Assembly: GCF_042655305.1 (NCBI RefSeq)
Contig: NZ_JBHSLR010000003.1
Reading direction: 5' to 3' (one strand)
Length of the DNA stretch: 64,000 bases
DNA from: Arcanobacterium_A bovis
GTDB lineage: Bacteria > Actinomycetota > Actinomycetes > Actinomycetales > Actinomycetaceae
Position numbers and translations under genes: made by a program. Under the pieces are notes generated by a model, which worked only from the letters and a program-made list of their open reading frames with translations, searched no databases and was not told the DNA's origin. How positions within the stretch are numbered: the stretch's first letter is position 1; the number at the start of each line of letters is the position of its first letter. This document shows, in pieces, positions 50,520 to 61,674 of the stretch.

Positions 50520-53500
50520 TTATGCTTTGGTTTCCTTACGACGGCGGGTAGCGAGTACCATACCAGCGCTAACCATCATCACCGCGCCGAGCACCGAACC
50601 GAGTACTTGCGAACCAGTGCGGGCAAGACCCTTTGCAGGAGCCTCAGCTGCCGGCTGCTCCGGATCGAGCACCGGAGTTGGTGCCACAGGAACCGGAACA
50701 GGCGTCGGTGTTGGCGTTACCGGCGTCGGCGGAACAGGCTTGAGCATGAATCCGGCGTCGATATTCGTGAACACCGAACCAGATACCGCATGCAGAGAAG
50801 CGAGCGGACCATCGGAATCGATAGCCGTGTCGGTACCGGCGTGAACTGGCGCGCTCACCCATCCATCAGGCGTGTGGAACCGTACCACATAGTTACCTGG
50901 GCGAGGAATCACGAGCTCGTATCCGCCGTCGGCCGCACTGACTACGCTCACTGGCTTACCAGCGTCATCAAGCACCACGTTACCGTTAGCATCGATCAAA
51001 TCAATAGTGATTCCTGGATAGGATGCTTCTTCTGGGTCACGCACACCGTCACCGTTAGCATCGTTCCACACCCCGCCACGGATATGGCCAAGCGCGAACA
51101 GGCCGGTGTCTTTATCGTTAACAACCTGGCCATTAGCCACGGTCACATCGAACGCCGTTCCGTCAGAATCAGCCGCCGTGTCGGCGCCCTGCTTGACTCC
51201 AGAAGCAACCATGTCGGTAGGCATAACAACTGCTACATGGTAGTCACCTGCAGGCAGGTTAGCGAAACTGTAGTTACCGTCTGCATCGGTGACCGCCGTC
51301 AAAACAGGGTTACCGTTCACGTCTGTTACAGCTTGCCCGTCCTTGGTGAGCTGGACTTCAACACCAGCCAAACCAGGCTCGCCAGCATCTTGGATGCCGT
51401 TGCCATTCAGATCATCCCAGATCGTGTTCGCGATGGTAGCACCACGCAGAAGCTCAACCTTAGCCTGAGCCACAACCGGGGTGGTGACTAGGTTAGACGT
51501 TGCTTCCACATCGTTGGTCCACGCCACGGTGTCAACACCGGTGGTGTTGAGCGTACCAATCGTGCCGGTCACGGTGAACTCAACCTGGCTACCAGCAGGC
51601 AACGAAGGAATAGTCCATGTGAGTACTTCACGGCCATTTGCGCCCGTGCTTGACGTCGCCGCAGCCGGGGTGCTTGCGCCACCAGCAGCAACGATGGTTA
51701 CGTTCTTGGAGCTGACGTTGCCAACAGTCGCATCACCAGGAAGCGTATCGACCACGCGCACGTTGGTTTGATCAACCGAGGACGTATTGGACACAACGAC
51801 CTTCCAGACCACGTCAGCGCCAGCAGCGCCAGTGAAACCACGCGAGATCAGCGCTGGAGTCTTGACCACACCCAGGTCAGTACCAACAAGGGTGTAAGGC
51901 GTTGGCTGGGAATCAGAAATCTTCAAACCAGCCGGCGTGCTCGCGCTCACCGAGGTCAGCATAGTTCCTTGAGCCTCAGCATTCGTAGACGGAGTGGCGT
52001 CAAAAACGAACCGTACCGACGAACCAGCAGGCATCGAAGCGAGCTGCGGGAACGTGAGCGTTCGAGTAGCAGCGTCATAGACCGGCGTTACCGCTGTCAG
52101 AGTTGGTGTATCACCAGGGTTCATCACCTGTGACATCATGTACGATCCGGCAACCGGAGTCCAACCCGCTGGGATAGTAACCGTCGGAGCCACGTTATTC
52201 AACGCTGACTGGTCAGAAACCGTGATCGTTGAACACCAATGCATCGTCTGGTTCGGAGCACCAACCGCTGTCGGGTTATCACACTGCGGACCAGTGGTTG
52301 TAGCGATAGCAACACCAGGAGCAGCGATCTTCACCGTGGTAGTTTGGGTAGATACCGACGATCCTGGATAAATCCGGGTACCCGTTGGATACGGGGCCGG
52401 CTGGGAGGCATAATCACCAAGCTGAACAGTGTTGACCAAACGATCCACAATCGAGACCGACTGATCAATAGCGGTCGAAACTGTACCATGATACTTCACG
52501 GTAATCGTCTGACCAGGCTCAATGACAGGCACACGCAACTCCATCCACGGAGCAGCCACCGTCCAGCCCTTGCGCAGCACCATGCCGCCAAGATCGTCTA
52601 CCCACACATTCACCAGGTTGGCATCAGCACGATCCGTCAAGGCAACACCATAAGCAGGAGCACTGCCTGTGTTCGTCACCGTAACCACGTAATCAATACG
52701 CCCACCAAGCGCTACCGGCTGAGCCGTCGGGGTGGTCTTGCTGATCGCCAGCGTAGGCTCACCCACAACCGTCACACCATTCGAGGTAGCAGGCGGGAAA
52801 TACGTAGACGACGGCGGCGCGGTCGGGATCGTAGCCGGAGGCGTCATAGTTGCCTTTGTTTCAACAGGAGTCGGCGCGGCCAAACCAAGACCAGCAGGGT
52901 TGGATCCCACACTGGAAGGTAGCAAGCCACCACCAGTTGTGAAAGAGCTAAGCACATCGCCTGCCACACCAGCAGTACCAGTACCAATACCAGCATCAGA
53001 ATCCGCATACACGGTTGCCTTCACCGGCAACTGATCACCAGCAACCACCGACGGCGAACCGTCAGGATTCGTCGTATGCAACGTGAAGACATTGCTTAAC
53101 GTACGTGCATCGCTTGACGCAGCAATGTCACCCAGCCAGTAACCATAAGTGGTGCTACCATCGGCGTTCTTCACCGGATCCCATGCCTTCACCTGCTTAG
53201 CAAGATCCACACAATAATTAGGACCAGTCTCACACACACCAAGATTGGCAGCTTTAACTTCTACCTTGGCTGGAACAGTGAACGTCACATACAAATTCGA
53301 CCACGCCAAATTCGCTGGCAAAACAAGCGGACCAGAGGCCGTATACGTGCCACCAGGCGCCACCGTTGGATCAACCTTCATCGTGATCGCTGGTGGAGCA
53401 GACGGATTACGCACAATCAACGTACCCACATCCGTCTTCGTAATCGCACGGAACGGCATCATCGAATAGGTGTACGCCTGCTCAGGCTGATCACCAATCA

Positions 53501-56500
53501 TAAGGGCGTAACCTGGCTTCATATTTTGGAGGTAGTAATATTGCCCATGGAATTCTTCAGCGGTGACCTGAGCAGTATTCGTAATCTTCGTACCTTCCGG
53601 AGTCGAATCAGGCACCGCCACCGGCACTCTAATCTTCACCGTGGACGGCAACACCGTAACCGTTGGCGCAGGATCGCCGTTGAATGCGTTTTCTGCACCA
53701 GCACCTTGATAGGTACGGAGATTTCGATCAGCGGTGCCCTTGATCGTCCATTTCACCACTGTTTGGGTAGTGGTTTGAGAAATAATCTCTTCGGTCAGAG
53801 CCACAATAGTGCCCTTGGCATCAATCGCGGTGGCAGTACCCGGTGTGTAGCTAGCAGGGCCGTCAATCGTGTCAATGATCGTCAAATCAGGAGAAATACC
53901 ACCTGCCGAATATGAAGCGTTGACCTCGAATGCTGCAGTCGTTGAACCAGCCTTCACTGGTGCGTCATCTGGGCCAGAATTCACATTCAACGGATCAGAA
54001 ATCGTCACATTATCCGTATCCGAAGCAAGCATTGGATCACCAGGACGATCAACAAGATCCAACGAGCCATTCACCTCAGCCGTGAAAGCAGTTACCCGTA
54101 GCTGGATCTGCGAACGATCCAAACCGCTTGGGTCAATCCCATTGACTTTCAAATAATCATCTATGTCGTTCCAGTGATCAAACACGTATGAGTTGTTGTT
54201 CACGCAGTCCGCTAAAGCAGAGGCCGGCATCACGTCATAGATAATAACCTTCGAAGAACTACCTAGCGTATTGCCTGACCAATAATGATTAGGATCCATA
54301 ATCAAATCAGCTGGGCTTAACTGCCAACTCAAGGTTTCTCCACCAGTGTTAACGGATGCGAGATCACGCGGGTCAGTATGATCGCTCGTACACGTGGTAT
54401 TGATAGCAGCCGTGACCGCCGGATCCTTAAACGTAGGAATCACATCACTACCATTATTCTCGTAGACAAACTGACCATTGGCATTCTTTGTCCACACATC
54501 GTAGCTCGATCCGCCCTGTGGAGCATCAGCTAGTCGCGCTGAACCAGGCACGTAGGTGAAACCAGCAGGCAATTTAGCAGTAACATTCACTGAGTTAATC
54601 AGCGAGGCACCCGTGGTGTTAATTGCCGTAGCCATGGTAAATGCTTTACCTGGCGTGACCATCATCGCTTCTGGCTCAACTGCAGGGCGATAGCCCAAAT
54701 TTCCGTTCTCATTTCCGGGATACCCGTACGGATACTGAGTAAATTCTTGGTTGGCATCCGAGAAACGGTGATCGCGTCGATCAATATGGAATAGGTATTG
54801 ATCAGGTGATGGATTCGTCGTCGAGTAGTCGCGATAGTACAGCATGATTGCGCCTTGCTGAATACTAAAGCTTGGCACCACGAAATTAATCACTGGCTGC
54901 ACATCATTCGCCGACTGCTCCCAGGTACGGCTAATTGCATACTGTCCTTGGAGTGATCCTGGCGAGTCAAGCACCCAATCAGTAACACGGACATCAACTG
55001 TTGCTGGCTGGTATACCTTTTGTCCGTAATAATCGATGGGTTGTGCTTGAGAAATACCATCAACAACATAGGTCACCGTAAAGATACGTGATTCACCCGG
55101 CTTGAGTGGGGTCACATCATTCCACCGCACGGTAGCATCACTTCCAGCACTACCGGTTCCTGCGTCAACGACTTTCCAACCAATCGTTGACTGAGCACTA
55201 GAATATTGTTGCAGGCTGAGCTCACGCGGATCGGCCACTAAGGTAAAGGAACTGATCGTAGCCTTCGCAGACGGATTCGTCACCGTATAGGTACAGGTCA
55301 GGTTTGCTGCACCACCGGCTTGGACTGGGCCAACCGTTGAGGGACTGCACTGAGCACCAACTTCAGGCTGGGCAGCATCAGAGGTGATGTAAGCATTAGT
55401 TCCCGTACTTGAGTTATACACATTGTTTATGTATTGACTAGCCCCAGAACGAAGAATTCCCTGATGCGCTTGCCATCCATCTGTGAGCGTGTTTGGATCA
55501 CGTGAAACATAGTCATAGCTGAGTTTGAGTACACGTTCATTAGCGCTTACTGGAATATTACTCAAACCAACACGCGTATAAAGCATTCCCGTTGAGCCAG
55601 GAGCTTTAACAACCTTGTATGTCGTGTCTGTGTACCACGATACTGATGTGGGGAAGTTTGGAATATCACTACAGTTAGTCACACACTCAAGTGTTGGCGT
55701 GCCAGCCTGGAAATATTGACCATTAGCCTCAATATCCCAGTTAACGCTCGAGACCTTATCCGTTGCCGGGATTGTGAGCAGAACTTCTGCTTTCGCTGGC
55801 TGACCCGCAATCACCTCATTCGGAGTGATCGAGGATTGAAGTTTCACGCTATTCGGGTCAAGGATAAAGAGCGCGTTGTTACCACGAAGGGTGCCATCTG
55901 GCCATATATCTTTCATCGAATCGTAGTACACACTCATCTGGTTATAAACCGTGTTGGCTACTTTCGCATCCGCATCAACAATGGCGTCCACGGCCACGGA
56001 GATTGCTGCTTTCTCTGGCAGATTAGGAAGCACCTTCCACGTCACAACCTGATAGGCATCCACGCCCGTACCAACAGTGGTGATCGTTTCAATCACGTCG
56101 GTGCCAATCACTAGCTTCTGTCCCATGCTGGTCACCAAGCTTGCCGATCCAGGAACATAGCTCACATCAGCCGGGAACGTATCAGTAAACGTACCATTAC
56201 CAGACACAGTGAACATATTGCTCATGAACGTGCCATTGAACGTCACCTTGCTACCAGGAGCAGCCGTGTAGGGACCATACGTGGTGTTCAGGTTCGGCAT
56301 TGACTTATAACATGCCGAGCGTGCATCCATCTGATACGCAACCGGTGTACCAACATTGGCACCATAATTGGCGCTTCCAAGGGAGTCATTCCACGTCAAA
56401 CGATACGTAGCTTGCTCGAAACTATAGGCAGGAATATCCTTTACGGCAACACCAGCGACATAAACACGAATATTTCCGTTCGTGACTGCCACGTCACCGA

Positions 56501-59500
56501 TCGGGACCTTCAAGGTCTGTTTCGTGGTGGATCCATCCCCAGACACGAGCACGTCCGCGACTGGGAAGGTCTTATTCACAGGGCTACCCACGGTAATAGA
56601 CGTAGCAGCAATTCCCAACGGTACTTGTATCGTCATTACCGAACCATAAGCAGTACCCTGCTGCGGTGACATTGACGCCCCATCAACACTCTGATTGCCA
56701 ATCGAGGCAGTAAACTGCAAGTTCGCAGCCTGGCCCTTGGTCACGCCTGACTGGCACTGGTCAATCGACACACCGTAACCGTTATAATACGGTGCCCGCA
56801 CATACGTGGTCACGCTCCCGGTGATAGCTTTCGTCCATGCCTGATCCATATTCGGCGCAGTAAACGAATCAATACTCACCGTATTCGTGATCTTGGCGTG
56901 TATCGGAGAACCATTACGAGCATACATGTACTTCAAGTCTCCAGATACCGGCATCTTCGCGGTATAAACCACCGTGAGAGTACCACCAGCCGGGATTGAA
57001 TCAGAAGCAATATTAATCTTCCCGCCAGCCACGGTTGCAGTACCACCACTAACCGAGGCAACCGCTACATCAGTGAGCGTAAAGCCAGTGCCTGAACCGC
57101 TACCAAGATCGTCATGCGCTACCACATTCGTTGCAGCCAAATCACCCTTATTTGTGATCTTCACAGTGAACGTAGCGGTATCACCTGGATCCCATACCTG
57201 CGCATCAACTGTTTTCGCTACAGTTAGATGAGGTGAATCAACATTCACTTTTGCAACCGCAAACTCACTGCGCCCAGTGTAACCAGCAAGGTTAGCCACT
57301 TCTGGTGCAGCAGCCGGAGCAGTGAACGCTGAATCTGTAGACCACCACATACCCGCACTGTTGACGAGGTTACCACCGAGGTTATCCAAGGACTGCTCGG
57401 TGACGATAGTTCCACTTGGCGGGGTCAGTAGTTCTGAGCTGCCGGTGTAGTATTTATCAACCTGAACCGTGTAGGTACCACGCAAAACCGTGGTCACAGG
57501 AGCATTAGCCTCCCACGTGCCGAGATTCCAACCAATCGTGGAAATACCATTCACAGTATTATCCGTGGTGGTCATCTTCTGAGTTGTGATCTGATTTCCA
57601 GCCACAATGCTGAGATCGCTTTGCGATACCAGCTTCACACCACGCGGTAGCTTATCAATCAGCGACAAACCATACTGCGCCGCAGCCTGCCCTGCCGGTA
57701 ACGTTACGTCCACTGTGTAGGTGATCGTATCACCAGGAATCACATGCGTTTTATCAGCAGTTTTCACCACCGACGGGCGGATTACAAACGGCAACACATC
57801 CAAATAACCCGTCACAGTCTGCGCCGCATCATAAGCAGATTCCACAACCGACGCTGACGCAGCTACCTCATTAGCCGCAGGAGTAGAACCATCATGCTGA
57901 ACCGGGATCGTTAACGTCACCGAGGTGCCTGCAGGAATAGAAGAAATCAACCATTTCTTTGCAGTCGTCGAACCACTGACCAACGACACTGTAGGCATCG
58001 CGGACGTGCCACGCACGCTCACCTGCGGCACGCCGCCCGTCATGAGGATTTCTGCATACGTCAAGTGAGCAGGCAAAGAATCAGAAATGCTTACATTCGT
58101 AGCATCTACTGTGCCGGAATTTCGAATCGTCAACGCATATTCGGAAGTTTTACCGGATACAATTGTTCCGTGATTGTCATCAGCAGGTAGTTTGGAAGCT
58201 ACTAAAGTGACCTTACCAATCGTGCCCGATAACGTGTCTTGACCAGTGAGCCAATACTGGTTTGTGTTCATCACATACCGAGCACCCGTGGCATCAGTAG
58301 CATTCACATTTGCATCTAGAGTCCATGAACCAGGCACAAAACTGTTCGCACCCACAACATCCGTAACAGTAAAGGTTTCACCAACACCAATACGTACACC
58401 CGGGAACTTAATCTGAATCGTATCGCCAGGATTGTAGATAACAGTTCCATTCACGGTCGTACCATTAGGCAGCGTGCCAGTAATCGAGTGGTATTGACCC
58501 CAACTACCAGCCGTTCCAGTCCACTTAAGGTTAATGACCGGATCAAACATCGGCGCATCCCCAGTGTTGCTCACCAGGTAGGTAAACGTCGGGTGATCCA
58601 CCGTAGCAAACGTTGTGCTACCCAAAATCTGCGCATCAAACGCCAACTTCGGATAATTAACCGTGACAGCCTCTTTCGAGAAAATCTTCTGATGAGGCAA
58701 AGTATCGTAAAGCCACATATTTGAACCATTATGAGATGCCATCTGTGGCTCTAACCAGAAGTTCACCGGATTCTTATTATCATGGTACGCCACATAAGAA
58801 GCGGAAACTGGCGCATCGAGATTACGCTCAATCGTGACACTCTCACCCGGAGCAAGAGAATCAATCACATAATACCAAGCAGATTGACCAGAGATATACG
58901 TTTCTTTCACACGCGGGTTTGGAACAAGCGTTCCACCTCCCCAAGTACTGTCATTCGTTAACCTGTTGAAGGGTTCAGCATCCGCGCTTCGCCGCAAAGT
59001 CACTTGAGTAACCGGCAGTGTACCTTTGTTCGTTACCTTGAATGCGATCTTCTTCGGCGTAGCAGGATTACGATCAGGAGTCCACGTCGTCGTGGCCTCT
59101 ACCGGCACCGATTCGATAATAATCGAACCAATTGTTACCGGGTCGCTGGCCTTAGCATTAAAAGTATAGTCAGGCCACGCACGCGGATCTGGCTTAGCCT
59201 GACCCAAAATCGGGGCAGGATTAGCACCCAATGCTACAGGCAACACAACTTGGTCACCTGCCGCACCCATCACCTGGAACAGGGCTTTAATAATAATATG
59301 CCGATCAGTCGACGCAGGCGCAATAGGAGCAGCAAAATACCATCCTGCATTTGTTACAGAACCAACCAATACCGGATTAAGCCACTCATAATTCAATGGC
59401 GTCTGATTAACACCGTCACCAATAGTCACAGACTTGGTGTTATAAGGATTGATTCGCTGCGTACCTTGCGGCAATGCGGCCATCACAGTAGTTTCATTCA

Positions 59501-60650
59501 GAGTAGTACCAGCAGGAACAAGCACATCAATCGTGTACTCAACAGAATCACCTGACCGAACCAGATCGGTGGCCGAGGATATAGAAATGCTTGGCTGCTT
59601 ACCAGCAACCGTCACACTCGATTGTGCGCTCACACTACCCAAAGCAACCCGAGACACACCGGCGACCTCAGGAGCAGCGTAACCAGACGCCGTCGCCTTA
59701 TTCGTTAAAACACCAGAAGCACTATCGCCAACCTTGACCGAATAGGTGACCTGACGCGAACTACCAGACGAAATATTTCCCGCGTCGAACGTGAGAGAAT
59801 TCGACGCCGAATCAAACGTGCCACCACCAGCATTAACAACAGTCACGCCAGCAGGAAGAACATCAACAACCTTCACACCAAAAGCAGAACCACCAGACGC
59901 CGAAACGTTCACGTTGTAGTTCACAATCGAACCAGGAGCCACCGAATCAGCAGGAGTCGCAGACTTCGAAACAGCAAGCTTAGGATCAGCCACGCCTACC
60001 TTGCCAACCTCAGGAGAAGCCACGAAAGTCTCTGGGCCAGAAGCATAACCAGCAACCACAGACGATACATCAATCACGCTACCCGGCTTTGCACCCACCG
60101 GAACTACACCAGAAACAGCAAACTTGACGGTGCCGCCAGCCTCAAGACCAGCCACAGCGCCAAGCGGAGCGTAAGCCACATAATTCGGATCAGCAGCCGT
60201 GCCAACATTTTGTATTACCCAACTCGAAGCATTCCACGGATGCACCGTTGAACCAGCAGCGGTAGATGCCGCAGGATCAGCCATCACCGACGCAACAGGC
60301 TTGTCATTGACAAAAAGCTGTAGATTCTGCCAGTTCTCAAGGCCAGCCACGTCGAGGCGTACAAACGTAGTGGCATCAAACGAACCGTCTGGACGCACAA
60401 ACTCACGCTGTTCAACCGCCTTCGGGAACACCGCCGTCGCCGAAACCTCAACCAGCTCACCCTGACCCGCAGCTTGCGCGCCACCCACAACCTCCGTCGT
60501 CGGAGTGCCAGCAGGAGTTACTCCAGCAACAAGGTCAACGGCGCCATTTGTGCCCACACCCTGCGCTATCGTAGCTGGAAACAATAATAACAATGACACA
60601 ATCAGGGCTAATAATTTACTAGAAATCGGCCCGGCCACTCGCTTGAACAT
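50520..60650 (-). CDS. Giant cell-wall-anchored surface protein (3376 residues, DUF11 and SdrD B-like repeats)
   Basis: The N-terminus has a signal peptide (SSKLLALIVSLLLLFPATIA). Most of the protein is a long series of DUF11-type beta-sandwich repeats, recognisable by blocks such as LAVSKSATPADSVAPGSIVN and LAISKTTPTAQPVALGGRID. Near the C-terminus are two SdrD B-like domains (ANTIWDDLNGNGIQDAGEPG, GGVWNDANGDGVRDPEE) with calcium-type Asp/Asn loops, then a Pro-rich wall-spanning stretch. The sorting signal is LARTG (about residue 3342), a hydrophobic helix and RRRKETKA. AGAGGG precedes the ATG. No sortase gene is in the window. It is probably an adhesin or stalk protein. Repeats make exact domain counts uncertain. 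Confidence 0.92.
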   Translation of the reverse strand: MFKRVAGPISSKLLALIVSLLLLFPATIAQGVGTNGAVDLVAGVTPAGTPTTEVVGGAQAAGQGELVEVSATAVFPKAVEQREFVRPDGSFDATTFVRLDVAGLENWQNLQLFVNDKPVASVMADPAASTAAGSTVHPWNASSWVIQNVGTAADPNYVAYAPLGAVAGLEAGGTVKFAVSGVVPVGAKPGSVIDVSSVVAGYASGPETFVASPEVGKVGVADPKLAVSKSATPADSVAPGSIVNYNVNVSASGGSAFGVKVVDVLPAGVTVVNAGGGTFDSASNSLTFDAGNISSGSSRQVTYSVKVGDSASGVLTNKATASGYAAPEVAGVSRVALGSVSAQSSVTVAGKQPSISISSATDLVRSGDSVEYTIDVLVPAGTTLNETTVMAALPQGTQRINPYNTKSVTIGDGVNQTPLNYEWLNPVLVGSVTNAGWYFAAPIAPASTDRHIIIKALFQVMGAAGDQVVLPVALGANPAPILGQAKPDPRAWPDYTFNAKASDPVTIGSIIIESVPVEATTTWTPDRNPATPKKIAFKVTNKGTLPVTQVTLRRSADAEPFNRLTNDSTWGGGTLVPNPRVKETYISGQSAWYYVIDSLAPGESVTIERNLDAPVSASYVAYHDNKNPVNFWLEPQMASHNGSNMWLYDTLPHQKIFSKEAVTVNYPKLAFDAQILGSTTFATVDHPTFTYLVSNTGDAPMFDPVINLKWTGTAGSWGQYHSITGTLPNGTTVNGTVIYNPGDTIQIKFPGVRIGVGETFTVTDVVGANSFVPGSWTLDANVNATDATGARYVMNTNQYWLTGQDTLSGTIGKVTLVASKLPADDNHGTIVSGKTSEYALTIRNSGTVDATNVSISDSLPAHLTYAEILMTGGVPQVSVRGTSAMPTVSLVSGSTTAKKWLISSIPAGTSVTLTIPVQHDGSTPAANEVAASASVVESAYDAAQTVTGYLDVLPFVIRPSVVKTADKTHVIPGDTITYTVDVTLPAGQAAAQYGLSLIDKLPRGVKLVSQSDLSIVAGNQITTQKMTTTDNTVNGISTIGWNLGTWEANAPVTTVLRGTYTVQVDKYYTGSSELLTPPSGTIVTEQSLDNLGGNLVNSAGMWWSTDSAFTAPAAAPEVANLAGYTGRSEFAVAKVNVDSPHLTVAKTVDAQVWDPGDTATFTVKITNKGDLAATNVVAHDDLGSGSGTGFTLTDVAVASVSGGTATVAGGKINIASDSIPAGGTLTVVYTAKMPVSGDLKYMYARNGSPIHAKITNTVSIDSFTAPNMDQAWTKAITGSVTTYVRAPYYNGYGVSIDQCQSGVTKGQAANLQFTASIGNQSVDGASMSPQQGTAYGSVMTIQVPLGIAATSITVGSPVNKTFPVADVLVSGDGSTTKQTLKVPIGDVAVTNGNIRVYVAGVAVKDIPAYSFEQATYRLTWNDSLGSANYGANVGTPVAYQMDARSACYKSMPNLNTTYGPYTAAPGSKVTFNGTFMSNMFTVSGNGTFTDTFPADVSYVPGSASLVTSMGQKLVIGTDVIETITTVGTGVDAYQVVTWKVLPNLPEKAAISVAVDAIVDADAKVANTVYNQMSVYYDSMKDIWPDGTLRGNNALFILDPNSVKLQSSITPNEVIAGQPAKAEVLLTIPATDKVSSVNWDIEANGQYFQAGTPTLECVTNCSDIPNFPTSVSWYTDTTYKVVKAPGSTGMLYTRVGLSNIPVSANERVLKLSYDYVSRDPNTLTDGWQAHQGILRSGASQYINNVYNSSTGTNAYITSDAAQPEVGAQCSPSTVGPVQAGGAANLTCTYTVTNPSAKATISSFTLVADPRELSLQQYSSAQSTIGWKVVDAGTGSAGSDATVRWNDVTPLKPGESRIFTVTYVVDGISQAQPIDYYGQKVYQPATVDVRVTDWVLDSPGSLQGQYAISRTWEQSANDVQPVINFVVPSFSIQQGAIMLYYRDYSTTNPSPDQYLFHIDRRDHRFSDANQEFTQYPYGYPGNENGNLGYRPAVEPEAMMVTPGKAFTMATAINTTGASLINSVNVTAKLPAGFTYVPGSARLADAPQGGSSYDVWTKNANGQFVYENNGSDVIPTFKDPAVTAAINTTCTSDHTDPRDLASVNTGGETLSWQLSPADLIMDPNHYWSGNTLGSSSKVIIYDVMPASALADCVNNNSYVFDHWNDIDDYLKVNGIDPSGLDRSQIQLRVTAFTAEVNGSLDLVDRPGDPMLASDTDNVTISDPLNVNSGPDDAPVKAGSTTAAFEVNASYSAGGISPDLTIIDTIDGPASYTPGTATAIDAKGTIVALTEEIISQTTTQTVVKWTIKGTADRNLRTYQGAGAENAFNGDPAPTVTVLPSTVKIRVPVAVPDSTPEGTKITNTAQVTAEEFHGQYYYLQNMKPGYALMIGDQPEQAYTYSMMPFRAITKTDVGTLIVRNPSAPPAITMKVDPTVAPGGTYTASGPLVLPANLAWSNLYVTFTVPAKVEVKAANLGVCETGPNYCVDLAKQVKAWDPVKNADGSTTYGYWLGDIAASSDARTLSNVFTLHTTNPDGSPSVVAGDQLPVKATVYADSDAGIGTGTAGVAGDVLSSFTTGGGLLPSSVGSNPAGLGLAAPTPVETKATMTPPATIPTAPPSSTYFPPATSNGVTVVGEPTLAISKTTPTAQPVALGGRIDYVVTVTNTGSAPAYGVALTDRADANLVNVWVDDLGGMVLRKGWTVAAPWMELRVPVIEPGQTITVKYHGTVSTAIDQSVSIVDRLVNTVQLGDYASQPAPYPTGTRIYPGSSVSTQTTTVKIAAPGVAIATTTGPQCDNPTAVGAPNQTMHWCSTITVSDQSALNNVAPTVTIPAGWTPVAGSYMMSQVMNPGDTPTLTAVTPVYDAATRTLTFPQLASMPAGSSVRFVFDATPSTNAEAQGTMLTSVSASTPAGLKISDSQPTPYTLVGTDLGVVKTPALISRGFTGAAGADVVWKVVVSNTSSVDQTNVRVVDTLPGDATVGNVSSKNVTIVAAGGASTPAAATSSTGANGREVLTWTIPSLPAGSQVEFTVTGTIGTLNTTGVDTVAWTNDVEATSNLVTTPVVAQAKVELLRGATIANTIWDDLNGNGIQDAGEPGLAGVEVQLTKDGQAVTDVNGNPVLTAVTDADGNYSFANLPAGDYHVAVVMPTDMVASGVKQGADTAADSDGTAFDVTVANGQVVNDKDTGLFALGHIRGGVWNDANGDGVRDPEEASYPGITIDLIDANGNVVLDDAGKPVSVVSAADGGYELVIPRPGNYVVRFHTPDGWVSAPVHAGTDTAIDSDGPLASLHAVSGSVFTNIDAGFMLKPVPPTPVTPTPTPVPVPVAPTPVLDPEQPAAEAPAKGLARTGSQVLGSVLGAVMMVSAGMVLATRRRKETKA

Positions 60651-60962
60651 ACAATCCCTCTCACAGGATCACTGCAAACACCCACGCTCAATAGATGCTG
60701 CAAAATTGGCTGATGTGTGCCCGCCCAACCCCGTTAGTAACAATCAATCCATCCAATAAAAACAAGGACAAACACACATACATATCAAAACCGAGAGTAC
60801 CAACAAACATGCTGAAAATTCAACAAATAATTGTATATATCAAAACTTTGGAAACACATCACACCACAGGTAATGATGGTAACTATTATCGGTGTTGTGG
60901 TGCGATCAGCGTCGGTGCTTGGCTCGATGCCAGCAACACATGTTTCGATACCAGCGTTAACC
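60651..60962. other. 312-bp leader region of the giant gene
   Basis: No gene is supported. The region is A/T-rich toward the middle and should hold the promoter of the giant gene (minus strand). A CACCACA/TGTGGTG pair near 60857-60901 could be a weak terminator for the thioesterase gene. Confidence 0.5.
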
Positions 60963-61430
60963 TTAGCGCTTGTCGATAATTGCGCAGGTGTGCGTGCCTG
61001 AAGCTGAAAGTTTGCCGTCGTGACGGAAGAAAAGGAAGTTATAGGTGACGAACGACGACGTATGGCTCACCTTTGTCGCCACGCAATAGACGCGCCCCTC
61101 TTTCGCAGGAAGGTGGTGGTTCACGGTGATCGAGATACCCACCGCCGTCTTGCCTTCTGGAGCGGCGAGAACGGCGGCTGAGGATCCAGTTGTTTCACCA
61201 AGCAGAGCCGTAGAGCCACCGTTCATCAGTCCCATGAACTGGCGATTCCCGTCAACAGGAAGTGAGCAGACCATCACGTCGGCACCTACGAGATGCGCGC
61301 GCAAACCTTGAGAGACCACATCTGAACCGCACATTTCACCTAATTCGGGCGTTACGTCGGGGAGCGCTGCGAAAAATTGCGCTCTGTCCTGCGGATTTGC
61401 GGTAGTGGCTAAAATATCTTCAAGGTTCAT
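60963..61430 (-). CDS. PaaI-type hotdog thioesterase
   Basis: This 155-residue protein shows the PaaI-like pattern LMNGGSTALLGETTGSSAAV, where the GG and catalytic acidic residue fit the hotdog active site, followed by AVGISITVNHHLPAKEGRVY. It hydrolyses acyl-CoA thioesters; related proteins include the DHNA-CoA thioesterase of menaquinone synthesis. The gene is single, so the pathway cannot be assigned. The start at 61430 is supported by the alignment of MNLEDILATTANPQD ahead of the fold. Confidence 0.85.
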   Translation of the reverse strand: MNLEDILATTANPQDRAQFFAALPDVTPELGEMCGSDVVSQGLRAHLVGADVMVCSLPVDGNRQFMGLMNGGSTALLGETTGSSAAVLAAPEGKTAVGISITVNHHLPAKEGRVYCVATKVSHTSSFVTYNFLFFRHDGKLSASGTHTCAIIDKR

Positions 61431-61579
61431 TGCTTACCTCTGCCTGAAATGTTTTCGATGGTTCATATACAGCATACTTCTGCGCCACGTGGTTGTGCGC
61501 TACAGGGCATGCGTGAGTGCGGGGGCATGCACGGAATGGGGCGCGCCTTACGAACACCAACGTCCAATTCTTGGGGCGA

Positions 61580-61620
61580 TTTTCGCAACTACTGTATATA
61601 TGTTGAGATGTTGCTCAAAA
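61580..61620. repeat. Hairpin repeat related to 63885-63926 (degenerate copy)
   Basis: TTTTCGCAAC...TATATGTTGAGATGTTGC..AAAA resembles the perfect hairpin near the right end of the window but its arms are imperfect. It lies between the thioesterase and YeiH-type genes. Confidence 0.5.
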
Positions 61621-61674
61621 CGCACCAAGTTTCTTCGTCTTTTCTTCGTCACCAAGCTCCAACACAAGAAATCT

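Noticed and set aside
50517..51491. Open frame on the plus strand opposite the 3' end of the giant gene
   Set aside because: It is an Arg/His-rich shadow of the repetitive surface-protein gene with no ribosome binding site.
55494..55509. Second parS-like word, TGGATCACGTGAAACA
   Set aside because: It matches at 14 of 16 positions but lies inside the coding region of the giant gene, so chance is likely.
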